Shown: positions 27,250 to 38,242, counted from the stretch's first letter. The stretch is 64,000 bases of DNA from Flavobacterium kingsejongi (GCF_003076475.1 NZ_CP020919.1:744001-808000); one strand, 5' to 3'. Notes: generated by a model from the sequence alone, not told the origin. Program-made: numbers and translations.

Positions 27250-28542
27250 ATGAAATACCATCAGATTGATCGTCAGCTTTTCATTAAGAACCGTGCAAAA
27301 TTCACGGCGCAGATGAAACCTAACAGTGTAGCCATTTTTAATTCCAACGATATTTATCCGGTAAGTGCCGACAGCACACTTCCTTTCGCCCAGCATCGTG
27401 ATATTTTCTACCTGAGTGGAGCAGATCAGGAAGAAAGCATCCTGCTTTTATTTCCGGACGCACCCTATGAGAACCTGAAAGAGATTTTATTCTTAAGAGA
27501 AACCAATGAGCACATTGCAATCTGGGAAGGTGAAAAACTAACCAAAGAACGTGCGTTTGAAGTTTCAGGAATCAAAAATGTAATCTGGCTGAAAGATTTC
27601 GAAAAAACCCTTTTTGAAATCATGACCTATGCCGACACGATTTACATCAATACCAACGAACATTACCGCGCTACAGTAGAAACTGAAACGCGTGAAGCCC
27701 GTTTTGTAAAATGGTGGAAAGAGAAATATCCGGCACACCAGGTCGCAAAAAGCAACCCAATATTACAACGCCTGCGTTCGGTTAAAGAATTAGAAGAAAT
27801 TGACCTGATTCAGAAAGCCTGTGACATTACCGAAAAAGGATTCCGCAGGGTACTTTCTTTCACTAAGCCCAACGTTACCGAATATGAAATTGAAGCGGAA
27901 TTGCTACATGAGTTTGTTCGCAACCGGTCTAAAGGTTTTGCATACACGCCAATTATAGCTTCCGGCAACAATGCTAATGTGTTGCATTATATCGAAAACA
28001 ACCAACAATGTAAAGCCGGTGACCTGATCCTGTTTGATGTTGCCGCAGAATACGCCAACTATTCCAGCGATATGTCCCGAACTATTCCAGTATCCGGAAG
28101 GTATACCGAAAGACAAAGAGCCGTTTACGATGCTGTATTGCGGGTAAAGAACGAAGCTACCAAATTACTGACACCAGGAACACTTTGGAAACAATACCAT
28201 ATTGAAGTTGGCAAAATCATGACTTCAGAATTATTAGGACTTGGACTATTGGACAAAGCGGATGTACAAAATGAAAATCCGGAATGGCCTGCTTATAAAA
28301 AATATTTCATGCACGGAACTTCCCATCACATGGGATTGGACACCCATGATTATGGGTTATTGTCCGAACCGATGAAAGCCAATATGGTCTTTACGGTAGA
28401 ACCTGGAATTTATATTCCGGCAGAAGGCTTTGGAATTCGCCTTGAAGACAATCTTGTGGTTCAGGAAAGCGGAGAACCGTTCAACCTGATGCGCAACATT
28501 CCAATTGAAGCAGAGGAGATTGAGCACCTGATGAATAGCTAA
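27250..28542 (+). CDS. pepP: Xaa-Pro aminopeptidase (M24B)
   Basis: 430 residues, the usual length. An N-terminal creatinase-like domain (about 1-170) precedes the pita-bread catalytic domain. Metal ligands can be followed: Asp in LILFDVAAEY and YSSDMSRT, His in MHGTSHHMGLDTHD, Glu in VFTVEPGIY and GIRLEDNLV. It removes an N-terminal residue before proline in the cytoplasm. The gene is alone in its direction; a terminator follows. Confidence 0.94.
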   Translation: MKYHQIDRQLFIKNRAKFTAQMKPNSVAIFNSNDIYPVSADSTLPFAQHRDIFYLSGADQEESILLLFPDAPYENLKEILFLRETNEHIAIWEGEKLTKERAFEVSGIKNVIWLKDFEKTLFEIMTYADTIYINTNEHYRATVETETREARFVKWWKEKYPAHQVAKSNPILQRLRSVKELEEIDLIQKACDITEKGFRRVLSFTKPNVTEYEIEAELLHEFVRNRSKGFAYTPIIASGNNANVLHYIENNQQCKAGDLILFDVAAEYANYSSDMSRTIPVSGRYTERQRAVYDAVLRVKNEATKLLTPGTLWKQYHIEVGKIMTSELLGLGLLDKADVQNENPEWPAYKKYFMHGTSHHMGLDTHDYGLLSEPMKANMVFTVEPGIYIPAEGFGIRLEDNLVVQESGEPFNLMRNIPIEAEEIEHLMNS

Positions 28543-28567
28543 ATAGAATTTACTCTTACTCCCATAG

Positions 28568-28600
28568 AACCGGCGTGCCAATTAGGCAAGCCGGTTTTTT
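28568..28600. terminator. Intrinsic terminator after pepP
   Basis: AACCGGC-G-TGCC-AATTA-GGCA-A-GCCGGTT followed by TTTT: an 11-bp stem with one mismatched pair, 25 bp after the stop. Confidence 0.85.
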
Positions 28601-28712
28601 CATTACCGCCTGCTTCCACTTGTTGATATTTTATCGATAAAAGCTTTTACGAATACCCCGATTATAGCGGGATAAGAATTATTTTTTGCAGTAACATAAT
28701 CCCAGAGACCCA

Positions 28713-29495
28713 TTGAAAACCCTACTTTTTAAAAACACGACCATTCACTATACCGATCAAGGAAAAGGGACAGCTATTGTTTTATTACATGGGTTTCTCG
28801 AAAATCGTGGCATGTGGGATTATTACGTTTCGGAACTTTCCAAAAAAAACCGGGTAATTACCATTGATCTATTGGGACATGGTCAAACAGAAAGCCTGGG
28901 ATACATCCATTCCATGGAAGATAATGCCGATGTAGTGCATAGCATTTTATCGGAATTGCGCATTCGTAAAGCAATATTAGCCGGCCATTCTATGGGAGGT
29001 TATGTTGCATTGGCTTTTGCCGATCTCTATCCGGATACTGTAAAAGGGATCATATTGATCAACTCTACCTCCAGAGCCGACAGTGATGAACGAAAAATCA
29101 ATCGGGATCGGGCTATTAAAGCGGTAAAGCAGAACTATAGTAATTTTGTGCGGCTGGCAATTGCCAATTTGTTCAGCGAAGACAACCGGAAACGATTGGC
29201 TTCCGAAATTGAAATCGTAAAGCAGGAAGCTTTAAAAACCCCTTTACAAGGGATCGTAGCTACTCTGGAAGGCATGAAAACCCGAAAAGACCGGGAAGTA
29301 ATTCTTCATTTCGCCCCATTTCCTATTTTATTGGTTTTAGGCAAAAAAGATCCGGTATTAAATTATGAAGAAAGCATCGAACAACTCGAGAATACCAGCG
29401 TAAAACTCCTTTCTTTTCCCGACGGACACATGAGTCCTATCGAAAATCGGGATGCTTTATTAGAGCATTTGATTGCTTTTATAAAAACAACCTAA
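28713..29495 (+). CDS. Alpha/beta hydrolase
   Basis: 260 residues. The oxyanion-hole region is VLLHGFLENRGMW, the nucleophile elbow GHSMGGYVAL (Ser about 91), the acid Asp in LGKKDPVL (about 211) and the His in PDGHMSPIE (about 230). This is the esterase/lyase group of the fold; the substrate cannot be told. The start is TTG 28713, since no ATG lies in frame close enough to keep the conserved first strand (LLFKNTTIHYTDQG). It converges on the AddB-like gene with a 10-bp gap. Confidence 0.88.
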   Translation: MKTLLFKNTTIHYTDQGKGTAIVLLHGFLENRGMWDYYVSELSKKNRVITIDLLGHGQTESLGYIHSMEDNADVVHSILSELRIRKAILAGHSMGGYVALAFADLYPDTVKGIILINSTSRADSDERKINRDRAIKAVKQNYSNFVRLAIANLFSEDNRKRLASEIEIVKQEALKTPLQGIVATLEGMKTRKDREVILHFAPFPILLVLGKKDPVLNYEESIEQLENTSVKLLSFPDGHMSPIENRDALLEHLIAFIKTT

Positions 29496-29505
29496 TTAAA
29501 ATTCC

Positions 29506-32268
29506 CTACACCACCTTTTCCTCAAAAGGAATAGCAGGATTTAGTATTTCATTTAGCAACAATACCAACTGTTCGATATAATTTTCACTGATTTCAGCCG
29601 TGACAACCGTTACACCAACTTTATCTTCCTTAAAGGTAAAAGGCATAAAACCCGACCTTAGGTTTTTAAAAGAGATAATCCCCACTTCCATTTCCTTTCC
29701 TTCCAAATAAGGAGCATACATAAAAGCATACGCCAGTACCTGAATGATCTTATCCGTTTTGCTTTCTGCTGTCAATTTATGCCACTGCTTTAGTACAACA
29801 TCCCGTGCTTCCACCTTTCCGGTTTTATAATCCACAATCCTGATCTTTCCGTTCCGAAGCTCTATACGATCGACGTTCCCTTTGATCAATACCGGAAAAG
29901 GCAATCCCGGATGTTCTAATAGCCGTTCATAGGTATGCTCCAGCGCCAATAGCTTTACTGCATCACCCTGCTCAATTTCCTGCAATTCCAATTTTAAGAA
30001 ATTAAAAATATTCCTTTTAGCTACTTCAAAAGCCAATAGATTCCTACCCTTTTTGATCTCCCCTTCTTTATAAACCTCTTTAAACTGCCGAAGCACCTCT
30101 GCATCGATATTTTTGATACAGTCTTTGATGATTTCCGCAGTCAAAAATGTACAGATATAAGGATCATAAAGCGCTTTTAATGTTTCATGGATAATCGTAC
30201 CCAGTGTATTTAGCGCAATATTTTCTTCCACTTCCTCTACTTCACTGATCCGTAGAATTTTTTGCATGTAAAACTGTATCGGATTACGAATGTAGCTTGT
30301 AAGTGCGGAAGGCGAGAACCCTTTTGCCGCAATCTCCCGCAACCGAACCATAACCTGTTCTGACTTAGGAACAATTACAGGCTGATACGCAACAGTCGGC
30401 ACCTCCGTATTATAAATATCATGCGTCAAATTGTGTTTTGGCTGGTTTTCTACTTCAAGCTGCGTGATAAAACGACTCTTCTCTCCCCCATCCAAACCAT
30501 CACTTTCCGTATTGTACAACAGGTAAATATTTTTTGCCCTTTGTAACAAATGATAAAAATGATAGGTATAAATAGCATCCTTTTCTTTAAAAGTAGGCAA
30601 TCCCAATTCTTTTTTCACATCATACGGAATAAACGAATTCTGTGACTTACCGGCCGGAAATTTCCCTTCATTCATGGAAGTAACAATAACGGTCTCAAAA
30701 TCCAGGACGCGGCTTTCCAGCACCCCCATGATCTGCAAACCATTCAGTGGCTCTCCTTCGAATGACACTTCTGCCAGGTCAATGATCTGTTTGTATATCG
30801 CATACAAGGTTTCAATTTTATCAATATGCTGATGCTGCGAATAATAATTGATTAGTTTATTAATGACTTTATAAATCGAAAAAACAAAGGCTTTGGTAAT
30901 TTTTTCTTCTTCACTGTCATTGCTGAGATTGGACTTGATTATCAATAATAATTGAGAAATCACATCAAGCACCTGTAGCGATCCCGATTGCCATTTATTA
31001 AAAAGCAGCAAAAAAAGATCTCCCGGATGCTCATTGAGCTCCATGACTTTCTTGTGCGTAATAAAAGTATAATTTTGTTCATTGATGATCCGAACCAGCC
31101 CTGAAGTACCTGAATAAGGCTCCACCAAAGGATGGGTCAGGATGTCCAGTACATCTTTGTAATAAAAAACATAGTTATCCCCACTGCGCGATAATGCATT
31201 GGTATGCATTTTAAAAAGTTTCGCAATCAGGATTTGTGCAGGATTGTTTTTGCCCGAATATCCCATGGTAATATTGAGCGCACCTACCGAGTCCGGCAAA
31301 GCATATAATAAAGGAACGAGTAAATTTTCCTCCCCCAACACAATAGCGGTTTTATTTAATGACACCGTGTTTTCCTGAACTGCTTTTTCAATGATACTAC
31401 CGGCTATTTTAGCCTGCCCGATAGTTTTAGGAGTTCCAATTACCTGTATGTTTTTAGACCCTTTAAAATCATCTACAATCCAATCAAAGGGATGTGACTT
31501 ATAATGTTTCCATTGCTGCTTAAACCTACGGACAAATAAGCCCGCGTCATGATAGGGGTCATCCAGGAAAACACCATCAACATCCCAGTAAATTTTTGCC
31601 AGGCCTGCAGCCATTAAATGCTGGACAATTTTTTCTTCAGAAGCATTCAATGCATTAAATCCGGCAAAGAGAAAATTCTTTCCGGTTACTGCTCCTGAAA
31701 AATGATCTAAATTTTCAACTGCCTGTCTGTAAATAAGTCCCTGATAGCCTATTCCTTTTTTCAGGAGGTGCTCGTACAAGGCTTTATAGTAAACCGGCAA
31801 TAGTTTCCAAAAATCAATATAGTTTTCAAGTAATTTTGTTTTTTGGTCTACTTCGATACCCCATTTTTTGATATCCTCAATATCCTTAAGATACGATAGC
31901 ACATGCAGGGGATCCAAAAGATAGCGATCGATCTCATTGAAATCCTGTAGTAATGTTTTCGCCCAGTTGGCAAAAAGCTCAAATGTCTGCTGTTGCGCTT
32001 TATCGGTTATCCCAAGATATACTTCATAAAATTCAAATAGTAACTCAATACTATCCACTGCGCGTATTCCGGCAATATCCTGTACAAAATCCTCCACACT
32101 AATAATCTCAGGAGCAAATACAGTATGCTCCACTTTATTCCTGAGTGCTTCGATAAGGAATACCTTGGCTCTTTTATTGGGTAGCACTACAATTAAATCG
32201 GAGAGATTATCCAGGTTATCGTTTAGGATTACAGTAGCAATTTTATCGAGAAAGGTTGAATCTGTCAT
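29506..32268 (-). CDS. AddB-like PD-(D/E)XK nuclease/helicase-family protein
   Basis: 920 residues. It resembles the AddB/RexB side of bacterial double-strand-break resection complexes: inactive-looking helicase-like regions (LIVVLPNKRAKVFLIEAL near the N-terminus; VIVTSMNEGKFPAGKSQNSFIPYDVK about 545-570) and a C-terminal nuclease region with LRNGKIRIVDYKTGKVEA (Asp-x-Lys signature, about 805-820). A matching AddA-like helicase is encoded at 35090, with ompA and kbl between. Together they would unwind and trim broken DNA ends for RecA. No iron-sulfur Cys set was recognised. Confidence 0.85.
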   Translation of the reverse strand: MTDSTFLDKIATVILNDNLDNLSDLIVVLPNKRAKVFLIEALRNKVEHTVFAPEIISVEDFVQDIAGIRAVDSIELLFEFYEVYLGITDKAQQQTFELFANWAKTLLQDFNEIDRYLLDPLHVLSYLKDIEDIKKWGIEVDQKTKLLENYIDFWKLLPVYYKALYEHLLKKGIGYQGLIYRQAVENLDHFSGAVTGKNFLFAGFNALNASEEKIVQHLMAAGLAKIYWDVDGVFLDDPYHDAGLFVRRFKQQWKHYKSHPFDWIVDDFKGSKNIQVIGTPKTIGQAKIAGSIIEKAVQENTVSLNKTAIVLGEENLLVPLLYALPDSVGALNITMGYSGKNNPAQILIAKLFKMHTNALSRSGDNYVFYYKDVLDILTHPLVEPYSGTSGLVRIINEQNYTFITHKKVMELNEHPGDLFLLLFNKWQSGSLQVLDVISQLLLIIKSNLSNDSEEEKITKAFVFSIYKVINKLINYYSQHQHIDKIETLYAIYKQIIDLAEVSFEGEPLNGLQIMGVLESRVLDFETVIVTSMNEGKFPAGKSQNSFIPYDVKKELGLPTFKEKDAIYTYHFYHLLQRAKNIYLLYNTESDGLDGGEKSRFITQLEVENQPKHNLTHDIYNTEVPTVAYQPVIVPKSEQVMVRLREIAAKGFSPSALTSYIRNPIQFYMQKILRISEVEEVEENIALNTLGTIIHETLKALYDPYICTFLTAEIIKDCIKNIDAEVLRQFKEVYKEGEIKKGRNLLAFEVAKRNIFNFLKLELQEIEQGDAVKLLALEHTYERLLEHPGLPFPVLIKGNVDRIELRNGKIRIVDYKTGKVEARDVVLKQWHKLTAESKTDKIIQVLAYAFMYAPYLEGKEMEVGIISFKNLRSGFMPFTFKEDKVGVTVVTAEISENYIEQLVLLLNEILNPAIPFEEKVV

Positions 32269-32284
32269 GGGATAAAAATAAAAA

Positions 32285-32308
32285 AAACGCCCCGATAAAT
32301 CGGGGCGT
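32285..32308. terminator. Intrinsic terminator after ompA
   Basis: AACGCCCCGAT and ATCGGGGCGTT form a perfect 11-bp stem with the central bases as loop; A-rich on the left gives the T-run on the minus strand. It ends the ompA transcript. Confidence 0.9.
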
Positions 32309-32333
32309 TCCTTTAAAAATATTCAGAAGAAAA

Positions 32334-33737
32334 TTATTTTACTAAAACAACTTCTACTCTTCTGTTTTTAGCTTTACCAGCTTTAGTTTTGTTAGAAGCA
32401 ATTGGTTTAGATTCTCCATAACCTTCAGAAGTTAATCTTGAAGTTTCTAATCCTCTTGTTACTAAGTATTCTCTAACTGAAGCCGCTCTTTCTTTAGATA
32501 ATTTCAAGTTTAAAGCATCGCTTCCGTCGCTATCTGTATGACCTTCAATTCTGAAGTTAGAGTTAGGGAATTCTTTCATGATTTCTGCAATAGAATTCAA
32601 TGTTTCGAAAGATTCTTTTTTGATTGAAGCTCTTCCAGAATCGAATAAGATTGTTTTAGAGAATTCGTTCAATTTTTTCATAACTACTTCAGTTACTTCA
32701 GGACAACCGTTGTTAGCAACAGTTCCTTTCACTGTAGGACATTTGTCATCTTTGTCAAGTACACCGTCTCCATCAGTATCAACCCATGGACAACCGTTGT
32801 TTTCTCTTGGACCTTTTTCGTTAGGACATTTATCGTCTTTATCAGCGATACCATCTCCGTCAGAATCTGGACAACCTTGTAATTCTTTTAGACCTGCAAC
32901 TTCTGGACAAGCATCATCTTTGTCTGGAACACCGTCACCGTCTGTATCAGGACATCCTTGGAATTCTTTTAAACCAGCAACTTCTGGACAAGCATCATCT
33001 TTGTCTGGAATTCCGTCACCGTCAGTATCAGGACAACCTTGGAATTCTTTTAAACCTGGAACATCTGGACAAGCATCATCTTTATCGTAGATACCGTCAC
33101 CGTCTGTATCTTTACCTCCGAATTTGAAAGTAAGACCAGCGAAATGTTGCATGTGAGAAGGAACGTCAGTTCTTTCAAATGAATGTTTGTAAGTAGATTG
33201 TAATGAAAGACCTACATTCTCAGTGAACCAGAAAGTTAATCCAAGTCCTCCATTTGCAGTACCTCCATTATAAACATCACCCATCCAAGTATAACCTCCA
33301 CCTACGTGAATAGAAGGGTCAATTACTTTAGATCCGATAGCTTCCATGAAACTGTAACGGATTACAGCATCAGCAGCATAATAAGTCAAATCACCAGGAT
33401 TTGTAATGTCATAGATAGAACCGGTTACACCAGGGTTAGCAGCGTAAGATACCAATTTATCAATTTTGTTGACAGATCCAGTAACACCTACAGTAAAACC
33501 ACTACCTACGTATCTAGACACATTTAGATAAGAAACGGAAGGAAGGATGTTCCAGTGGTCTTTAGCATTAAAATAATTAGAAAATGCTCCGCTAAAAGAT
33601 GTCGGTGCGTTCTGAACTCGGGTGTCAACAGCGTTGGCACCAAAAGATACTGCCCACGGGTTGTCGCTGTCCTGAGCCTGGGAACTAAGCCCAGCTACTA
33701 AGAACATAGCAGCAAAAAGTTTGTTAAGATGTTTCAT
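32334..33737 (-). CDS. OmpA-family protein with thrombospondin type-3 repeats
   Basis: 467 residues: signal peptide (1-21), an N-terminal eight-stranded barrel-like domain (about 22-208), five acidic repeats of the form [15 protein letters not shown] (about 210-346) that bind calcium in related proteins, and a C-terminal OmpA peptidoglycan-binding domain ([27 protein letters not shown]). It links outer membrane and cell wall and is usually very abundant. A full consensus promoter lies upstream and a strong terminator downstream, so it forms its own unit. Confidence 0.94.
   Translation of the reverse strand: MKHLNKLFAAMFLVAGLSSQAQDSDNPWAVSFGANAVDTRVQNAPTSFSGAFSNYFNAKDHWNILPSVSYLNVSRYVGSGFTVGVTGSVNKIDKLVSYAANPGVTGSIYDITNPGDLTYYAADAVIRYSFMEAIGSKVIDPSIHVGGGYTWMGDVYNGGTANGGLGLTFWFTENVGLSLQSTYKHSFERTDVPSHMQHFAGLTFKFGGKDTDGDGIYDKDDACPDVPGLKEFQGCPDTDGDGIPDKDDACPEVAGLKEFQGCPDTDGDGVPDKDDACPEVAGLKELQGCPDSDGDGIADKDDKCPNEKGPRENNGCPWVDTDGDGVLDKDDKCPTVKGTVANNGCPEVTEVVMKKLNEFSKTILFDSGRASIKKESFETLNSIAEIMKEFPNSNFRIEGHTDSDGSDALNLKLSKERAASVREYLVTRGLETSRLTSEGYGESKPIASNKTKAGKAKNRRVEVVLVK
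32700..33110 (-). repeat. Tandem 81-bp coding repeats in ompA
   Basis: Five units of up to 27 codons encode the calcium-binding repeats. Three middle units are nearly identical at DNA level (GLKEFQGCP or GLKELQGCP endings), so unit number may vary between strains by recombination. Confidence 0.8.
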
Positions 33738-33777
33738 AATAATTTTTATTTTATTTAATTAAAATAGTTTATCGTTG

Positions 33778-33808
33778 CAAATGTAATGTGTTAAAATCTA
33801 TCTGCAAA
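33778..33808 (-). promoter_or_regulatory. Promoter of ompA
   Basis: Minus-strand TTTG (33808-33805), 19-bp spacer, TACATTTG (33785-33778): complete Bacteroidota consensus, about 40 bp before the ATG. Confidence 0.8.
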
Positions 33809-33854
33809 GCTTAATGTTAAAAATTTATAATAAATATATCTTAAAATATAGCTT

Positions 33855-35048
33855 TTAGATCACTTTTAGGGATTGCCCCACTGCTGTAAATGCAGCTATA
33901 GCCTTATCCAGATGGGCTTTAGAGTGTGCCGCAGACAATTGTACTCTAATTCTTGCTTTATTTTTAGGAACCACAGGAAAGAAAAATCCGATTACGTAAA
34001 TCCCCTTTTTTAACAGTTCATCGGCCATAATTTGAGACAGTTTTGCGTCATAAAGCATTACCGGCACTATCGCTGAATCACCGTCAATTATATCAAATCC
34101 GGCTTCTTTCATACCTTTTTTAAAGTAATTGGTATTCCACTCCAACTGATCCCGTAAACTGGTGTCTTTTTCCAGTAATTCAAAAACTTTGATCGAAGCT
34201 CCTACGATCGCTGGCGCAAGTGAGTTCGAAAAAAGATAAGGCCTGGAACGCTGACGCAACAGTTCTATAATTTCTTTCTTCGCTGTCGTATAGCCTCCCA
34301 TCGCACCACCAAGGGCTTTCCCCAACGTTCCGGTAATGATATCAACTCTTCCCATTACTCCTTTGGCTTCCAGGGTACCTTTACCCGTTGCTCCAATAAA
34401 ACCGGCAGCATGGCATTCATCGACCATTACCAAGGCATCATATTTATCTGCAAGGTCGCAAATCTTATCCAATGGTGCCACTACACCATCCATCGAAAAC
34501 ACACCATCCGTTACTATAATCTTAAAACGGTGACCGGCTTCATTGGCTTTAATCAGCTGTTGCTCCAGGTCTTCCATATTGCTGTTTTCATAACGGTATC
34601 GCGCTGCTTTACACAAACGCACTCCATCGATAATAGATGCATGATTCAGGCTATCTGAAATAATCGCATCTTCTTCTCCAAGCAAAGGCTCAAACACACC
34701 CCCATTGGCATCAAAAGCAGCGGCATATAAAATCGTATCTTCCGTACCGTAGAAATTCGCTATTTTTTGCTCTAATGTTTTATGAATATCCTGTGTACCA
34801 CAAATGAAACGAACCGAAGACATTCCAAATCCGTGGGAATCCAACGCATCTTTTGCAGCCTGTACGACTTCCGGATGGGAGGATAATCCTAAATAATTAT
34901 TAGCACAGAAATTCAAAACAGTCTCTCCAGTAGCAATTTTAATTTCCGCTCCCTGAGGTGACGTTATAATTCTTTCTTTTTTAAAAATACCATTGCTTTC
35001 AATGGATTCCAATTCTGACTGAAGGTGTTCCTTTATTTTTCCGTACAT
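33855..35048 (-). CDS. kbl: Glycine C-acetyltransferase (2-amino-3-ketobutyrate CoA ligase)
   Basis: 397 residues, the usual length. PLP enzyme of the alpha-oxoamine synthase group: [16 protein letters not shown] (about 46-61), [11 protein letters not shown], the DEC in [12 protein letters not shown] and the PLP lysine in [16 protein letters not shown] (about 245). It converts 2-amino-3-ketobutyrate and CoA to glycine and acetyl-CoA in threonine breakdown. No threonine dehydrogenase is adjacent. It follows the AddA-like gene by 41 bp on the same strand. Confidence 0.93.
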   Translation of the reverse strand: MYGKIKEHLQSELESIESNGIFKKERIITSPQGAEIKIATGETVLNFCANNYLGLSSHPEVVQAAKDALDSHGFGMSSVRFICGTQDIHKTLEQKIANFYGTEDTILYAAAFDANGGVFEPLLGEEDAIISDSLNHASIIDGVRLCKAARYRYENSNMEDLEQQLIKANEAGHRFKIIVTDGVFSMDGVVAPLDKICDLADKYDALVMVDECHAAGFIGATGKGTLEAKGVMGRVDIITGTLGKALGGAMGGYTTAKKEIIELLRQRSRPYLFSNSLAPAIVGASIKVFELLEKDTSLRDQLEWNTNYFKKGMKEAGFDIIDGDSAIVPVMLYDAKLSQIMADELLKKGIYVIGFFFPVVPKNKARIRVQLSAAHSKAHLDKAIAAFTAVGQSLKVI

Positions 35049-35089
35049 TATTTATAAGATTTTGGGCTTTACTCACAACCCTGGATTTT

Positions 35090-38000
35090 TTACAAATTTA
35101 CTACTTTTACTTCTTCTCCTATATATACCAACGTTTTTTTAGTCACTTTATACCCCATTTTTTCAAGAGCATACTGATAACCATCCAATTGCGTTTTATA
35201 TTTTGCATTATGAACTCCCGTTTTATAATCCAGCAAATACACTTCATTCGTTGGCCGCAAGATGATACGGTCCGGCTTAATGACATTGAACTCTTTTTGG
35301 ATTATGGATTGTTCATTCCATACTTTGTTTTCCTCCAAAAAATAATCTTTTAGCTCAGGATGCTGCAGTATGGCATGTAATGTCTCATGCACAGTGGATT
35401 TCTGAGGATTGGTGATCAGGCCATTTTCAAGAGATTTTGCTATGGCCAACTCCACATCCGAAAATGTACTGATGTACGCCAGTATTTCGTGGATTACATT
35501 GCCATATTCAATTGCCTTTTGCTGGTGTGTTCCCCACATCAGGGCTTCTTTTTGCGCTATCTTTATTGCTTTAGGATCAAGAACATGGGCTACAAACGGT
35601 ACTTTTTTAGCTTCCTGGATCCTTTCCCGTGCCGGCGATAGCTTTTCCGGATTTCCAAATTCATATTCATTGCTGTTTTCTTCATATTTCCCGGCCTGCT
35701 CCAGATAATGGATAAAAAAAGAAGACATGTTATTCGCTACTACTTCTCCTTTATTACTGATGTTTTTATTGGAGATAATATACAATTGCTCTTCCGCGCG
35801 GGTTAACGCCACATATAAAACATTGATATTATCCAGCAGGTCTTCCTGTTTTTTCTGATGATAAACCGTAGCCGCTTCTGCACCAAAACCTTCAACAGCA
35901 CTACTGTTATCAATTAATATCTTAGGCAATTCTAAAACTTCTTCCTCATTGTCCAGCCATAATTTATCTTTGGGCTTTCGGGAATAATCCTCTTCTGCAA
36001 AAGGAAAAATAACCACCGGAAATTCCAATCCTTTGGACTTATGAATCGTCATAATCCGCACTGCATTTTTTTTATCCGGGGACGGAATACTGAATTTATG
36101 GCCGTTCTTCTCCCAATAGGTTAAAAAATCGGTAATCCCCGCCTGGTTCTTAATATCCCGTTCCAACACTAAATCCAAAAAGAATTGCACGTATGCATTA
36201 TTCCCTTTTAGATTCAGGAATTTCGAAACGATAATCTCTACCGCCTCATAAAGCGATTTACGCCGTAAATTCTGAAAGGAAAGCGAAATATCAAAAGCCG
36301 CCAGCCACTCCTCGAATGCAGCTTCTTCTTTTTTTTCCATTCCCGTCGCAATGAAATCATGGATCTCCATCGCATCCTGCCCATTTTGCGCAATGAAATA
36401 AAGTAATTGCGCTTTGGCTTCCAGGTTATTATTGTTTTTTAAATAGTACAATACATTAAGGATAAAAATAACCTCTGTGGCATTACCAATCATCAGCGTT
36501 TCCGAAGACAATAGCGGAATTTCCTGTGCCGTGAGGTAATTAGCAATTGCAATACCCTGGTCTCTTTTGCGGGTCAGAATTACAATATCCTTATAATCGA
36601 ACCCTTTTGCGATAACTTTTTGGATCGTATGTAAAGTTGCCAGAACGAAAAGCGCTGTTTTATCAGGAGTTTCTTCCTCATCAATAGCGGCCTCTACTGC
36701 AGGGATAAATGAAATGTTTACATAACCGCCTATTTTGGAATTCGAATTCTGATGGCTATGATTTTCATATAAGTCTTTATAATCCGGATGCTCAAACTCT
36801 TGGGAAAGCATCTTAAAAAAGGCATTATTAAAATCGATAACCTCGGAATAACTCCGGTAATTCTTATCCAGATGCGCTATTTTCTTATCCGGATTATTAA
36901 ACGGATTATGATCTTTACTTAAATCGATAAACTGCTCTGCCTTACCACCTCTCCAGCGGTAAATGGATTGTTTGGGATCGCCAACAATCATTAGCGTCCC
37001 TTTCTCCCCACTGAGGTCTTCTCCGGAAAGTGCATTATCAATCAGCGGAATAAGGTTCTGCCACTGCATTTCTGAAGTATCCTGAAATTCATCAATAAAG
37101 AAATGTCGGTATTTTTCGCCCAATCGTTCATAAATAAAAGGCGCCGGCTGATTTTGAATCTCTCTATGGATGATCGCATTGAATTCCGAAATGGACAAAA
37201 TATTTTGTTCCTTCTGTATTTTGGCGAGTTCCTGGCTCACCGTATTCAAAAGGGATAAAGGGGTAATGTTTTTAAGGAAAGCACTATAGTAATTTTTTTT
37301 CTCGTAATTCTTATACACCTTATCGAGTATCGCTATCATTTCAGGCAAAATACCTTCAATAACCACACGGTCTTTTGCCGTTTTATTGATTTTAATATCC
37401 TCAATCGCATGGTATTTTTTATGGGTGCTTTTGAGTTCATTATTCAGGATATAATTGAGATGATTGGGAAAATGCCCTGCAGAAAATGATTTGACGTCTA
37501 TAGTATTGGCTTCAATCAACGCCAGAGCTTCCTGAGCACAACCCACACAATCCGATTCCAGCACTTTACACGCTTCCCGGATTTTAGTCCGGATCGCCAC
37601 AAACTCCGCAATTGTCTTATCCTGCAAATGCACAATCTCGTTACGGTTATTCTCATTGAGCAACAATCGTCCGGTATCCAGTATTTCACGGGTAATGTCC
37701 CAACTCTTATCGTCATCTGTTTTCTCCATTGTAAAATCGATCAACAGCTTTGTAAGCGTCTCCTCTTCACCAGCCTGGGCAATAATGGCATCTACCGCTT
37801 CCATCAGCAGATTATCCGTTTCCAGCGAAACATCAAAAGTGATCGGCAATCCCAGGTCATGTGCAAAAGCCCGGATTACTTTATGGGTGAATTTATCAAT
37901 GGTTGAAATATCAAACGAAGCATAATTGTGAATGATATTTTTAATAATCTGCTTTGATTTTGCCTGTATCTGCTGAGGCTGCATGCCGGTTTCTACCTCC

Positions 38001-38242
38001 AGCACCCGCATTAGCTCCAGTGTTTTGTCCGAAGGCTCCTCTTTGGTAAAATCAGATAAACTGCTTACAATCCTGCTTTTCATTTCTGCAACCGCCTTAT
38101 TGGTAAAGGTAATGGCCAAAATATTCCTGTAAGCATCATTTTTAGAAGAGGTAAGCAGTATTTTTAGGTATTCTTTGACCAGCGTAAACGTTTTACCGGA
38201 TCCGGCAGAAGCATCATATAACGAAAAAGAGGGTGTATGCAT
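35090..38242 (-). CDS. AddA-like UvrD-family helicase/nuclease
   Basis: 1050 residues. Helicase motif I is SAGSGKTFTLVKEYLK (about 10-25), followed by ITFTNKAVAEMKSRI (Ia), FIDEFQDTSEMQW (II), VGDPKQSIYRWRGG (III), MTIHKSKGLEFPVVIFP (V) and LYVALTRAEEQLYI (VI). The C-terminus has a RecB-type nuclease region (EVYLLDYKTGVHNAKYKTQLDGYQYAL). With the AddB-like protein at 29506 it should form the end-resection complex used instead of RecBCD. The motor motifs are intact. Confidence 0.92.
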   Translation of the reverse strand: MHTPSFSLYDASAGSGKTFTLVKEYLKILLTSSKNDAYRNILAITFTNKAVAEMKSRIVSSLSDFTKEEPSDKTLELMRVLEVETGMQPQQIQAKSKQIIKNIIHNYASFDISTIDKFTHKVIRAFAHDLGLPITFDVSLETDNLLMEAVDAIIAQAGEEETLTKLLIDFTMEKTDDDKSWDITREILDTGRLLLNENNRNEIVHLQDKTIAEFVAIRTKIREACKVLESDCVGCAQEALALIEANTIDVKSFSAGHFPNHLNYILNNELKSTHKKYHAIEDIKINKTAKDRVVIEGILPEMIAILDKVYKNYEKKNYYSAFLKNITPLSLLNTVSQELAKIQKEQNILSISEFNAIIHREIQNQPAPFIYERLGEKYRHFFIDEFQDTSEMQWQNLIPLIDNALSGEDLSGEKGTLMIVGDPKQSIYRWRGGKAEQFIDLSKDHNPFNNPDKKIAHLDKNYRSYSEVIDFNNAFFKMLSQEFEHPDYKDLYENHSHQNSNSKIGGYVNISFIPAVEAAIDEEETPDKTALFVLATLHTIQKVIAKGFDYKDIVILTRKRDQGIAIANYLTAQEIPLLSSETLMIGNATEVIFILNVLYYLKNNNNLEAKAQLLYFIAQNGQDAMEIHDFIATGMEKKEEAAFEEWLAAFDISLSFQNLRRKSLYEAVEIIVSKFLNLKGNNAYVQFFLDLVLERDIKNQAGITDFLTYWEKNGHKFSIPSPDKKNAVRIMTIHKSKGLEFPVVIFPFAEEDYSRKPKDKLWLDNEEEVLELPKILIDNSSAVEGFGAEAATVYHQKKQEDLLDNINVLYVALTRAEEQLYIISNKNISNKGEVVANNMSSFFIHYLEQAGKYEENSNEYEFGNPEKLSPARERIQEAKKVPFVAHVLDPKAIKIAQKEALMWGTHQQKAIEYGNVIHEILAYISTFSDVELAIAKSLENGLITNPQKSTVHETLHAILQHPELKDYFLEENKVWNEQSIIQKEFNVIKPDRIILRPTNEVYLLDYKTGVHNAKYKTQLDGYQYALEKMGYKVTKKTLVYIGEEVKVVNL

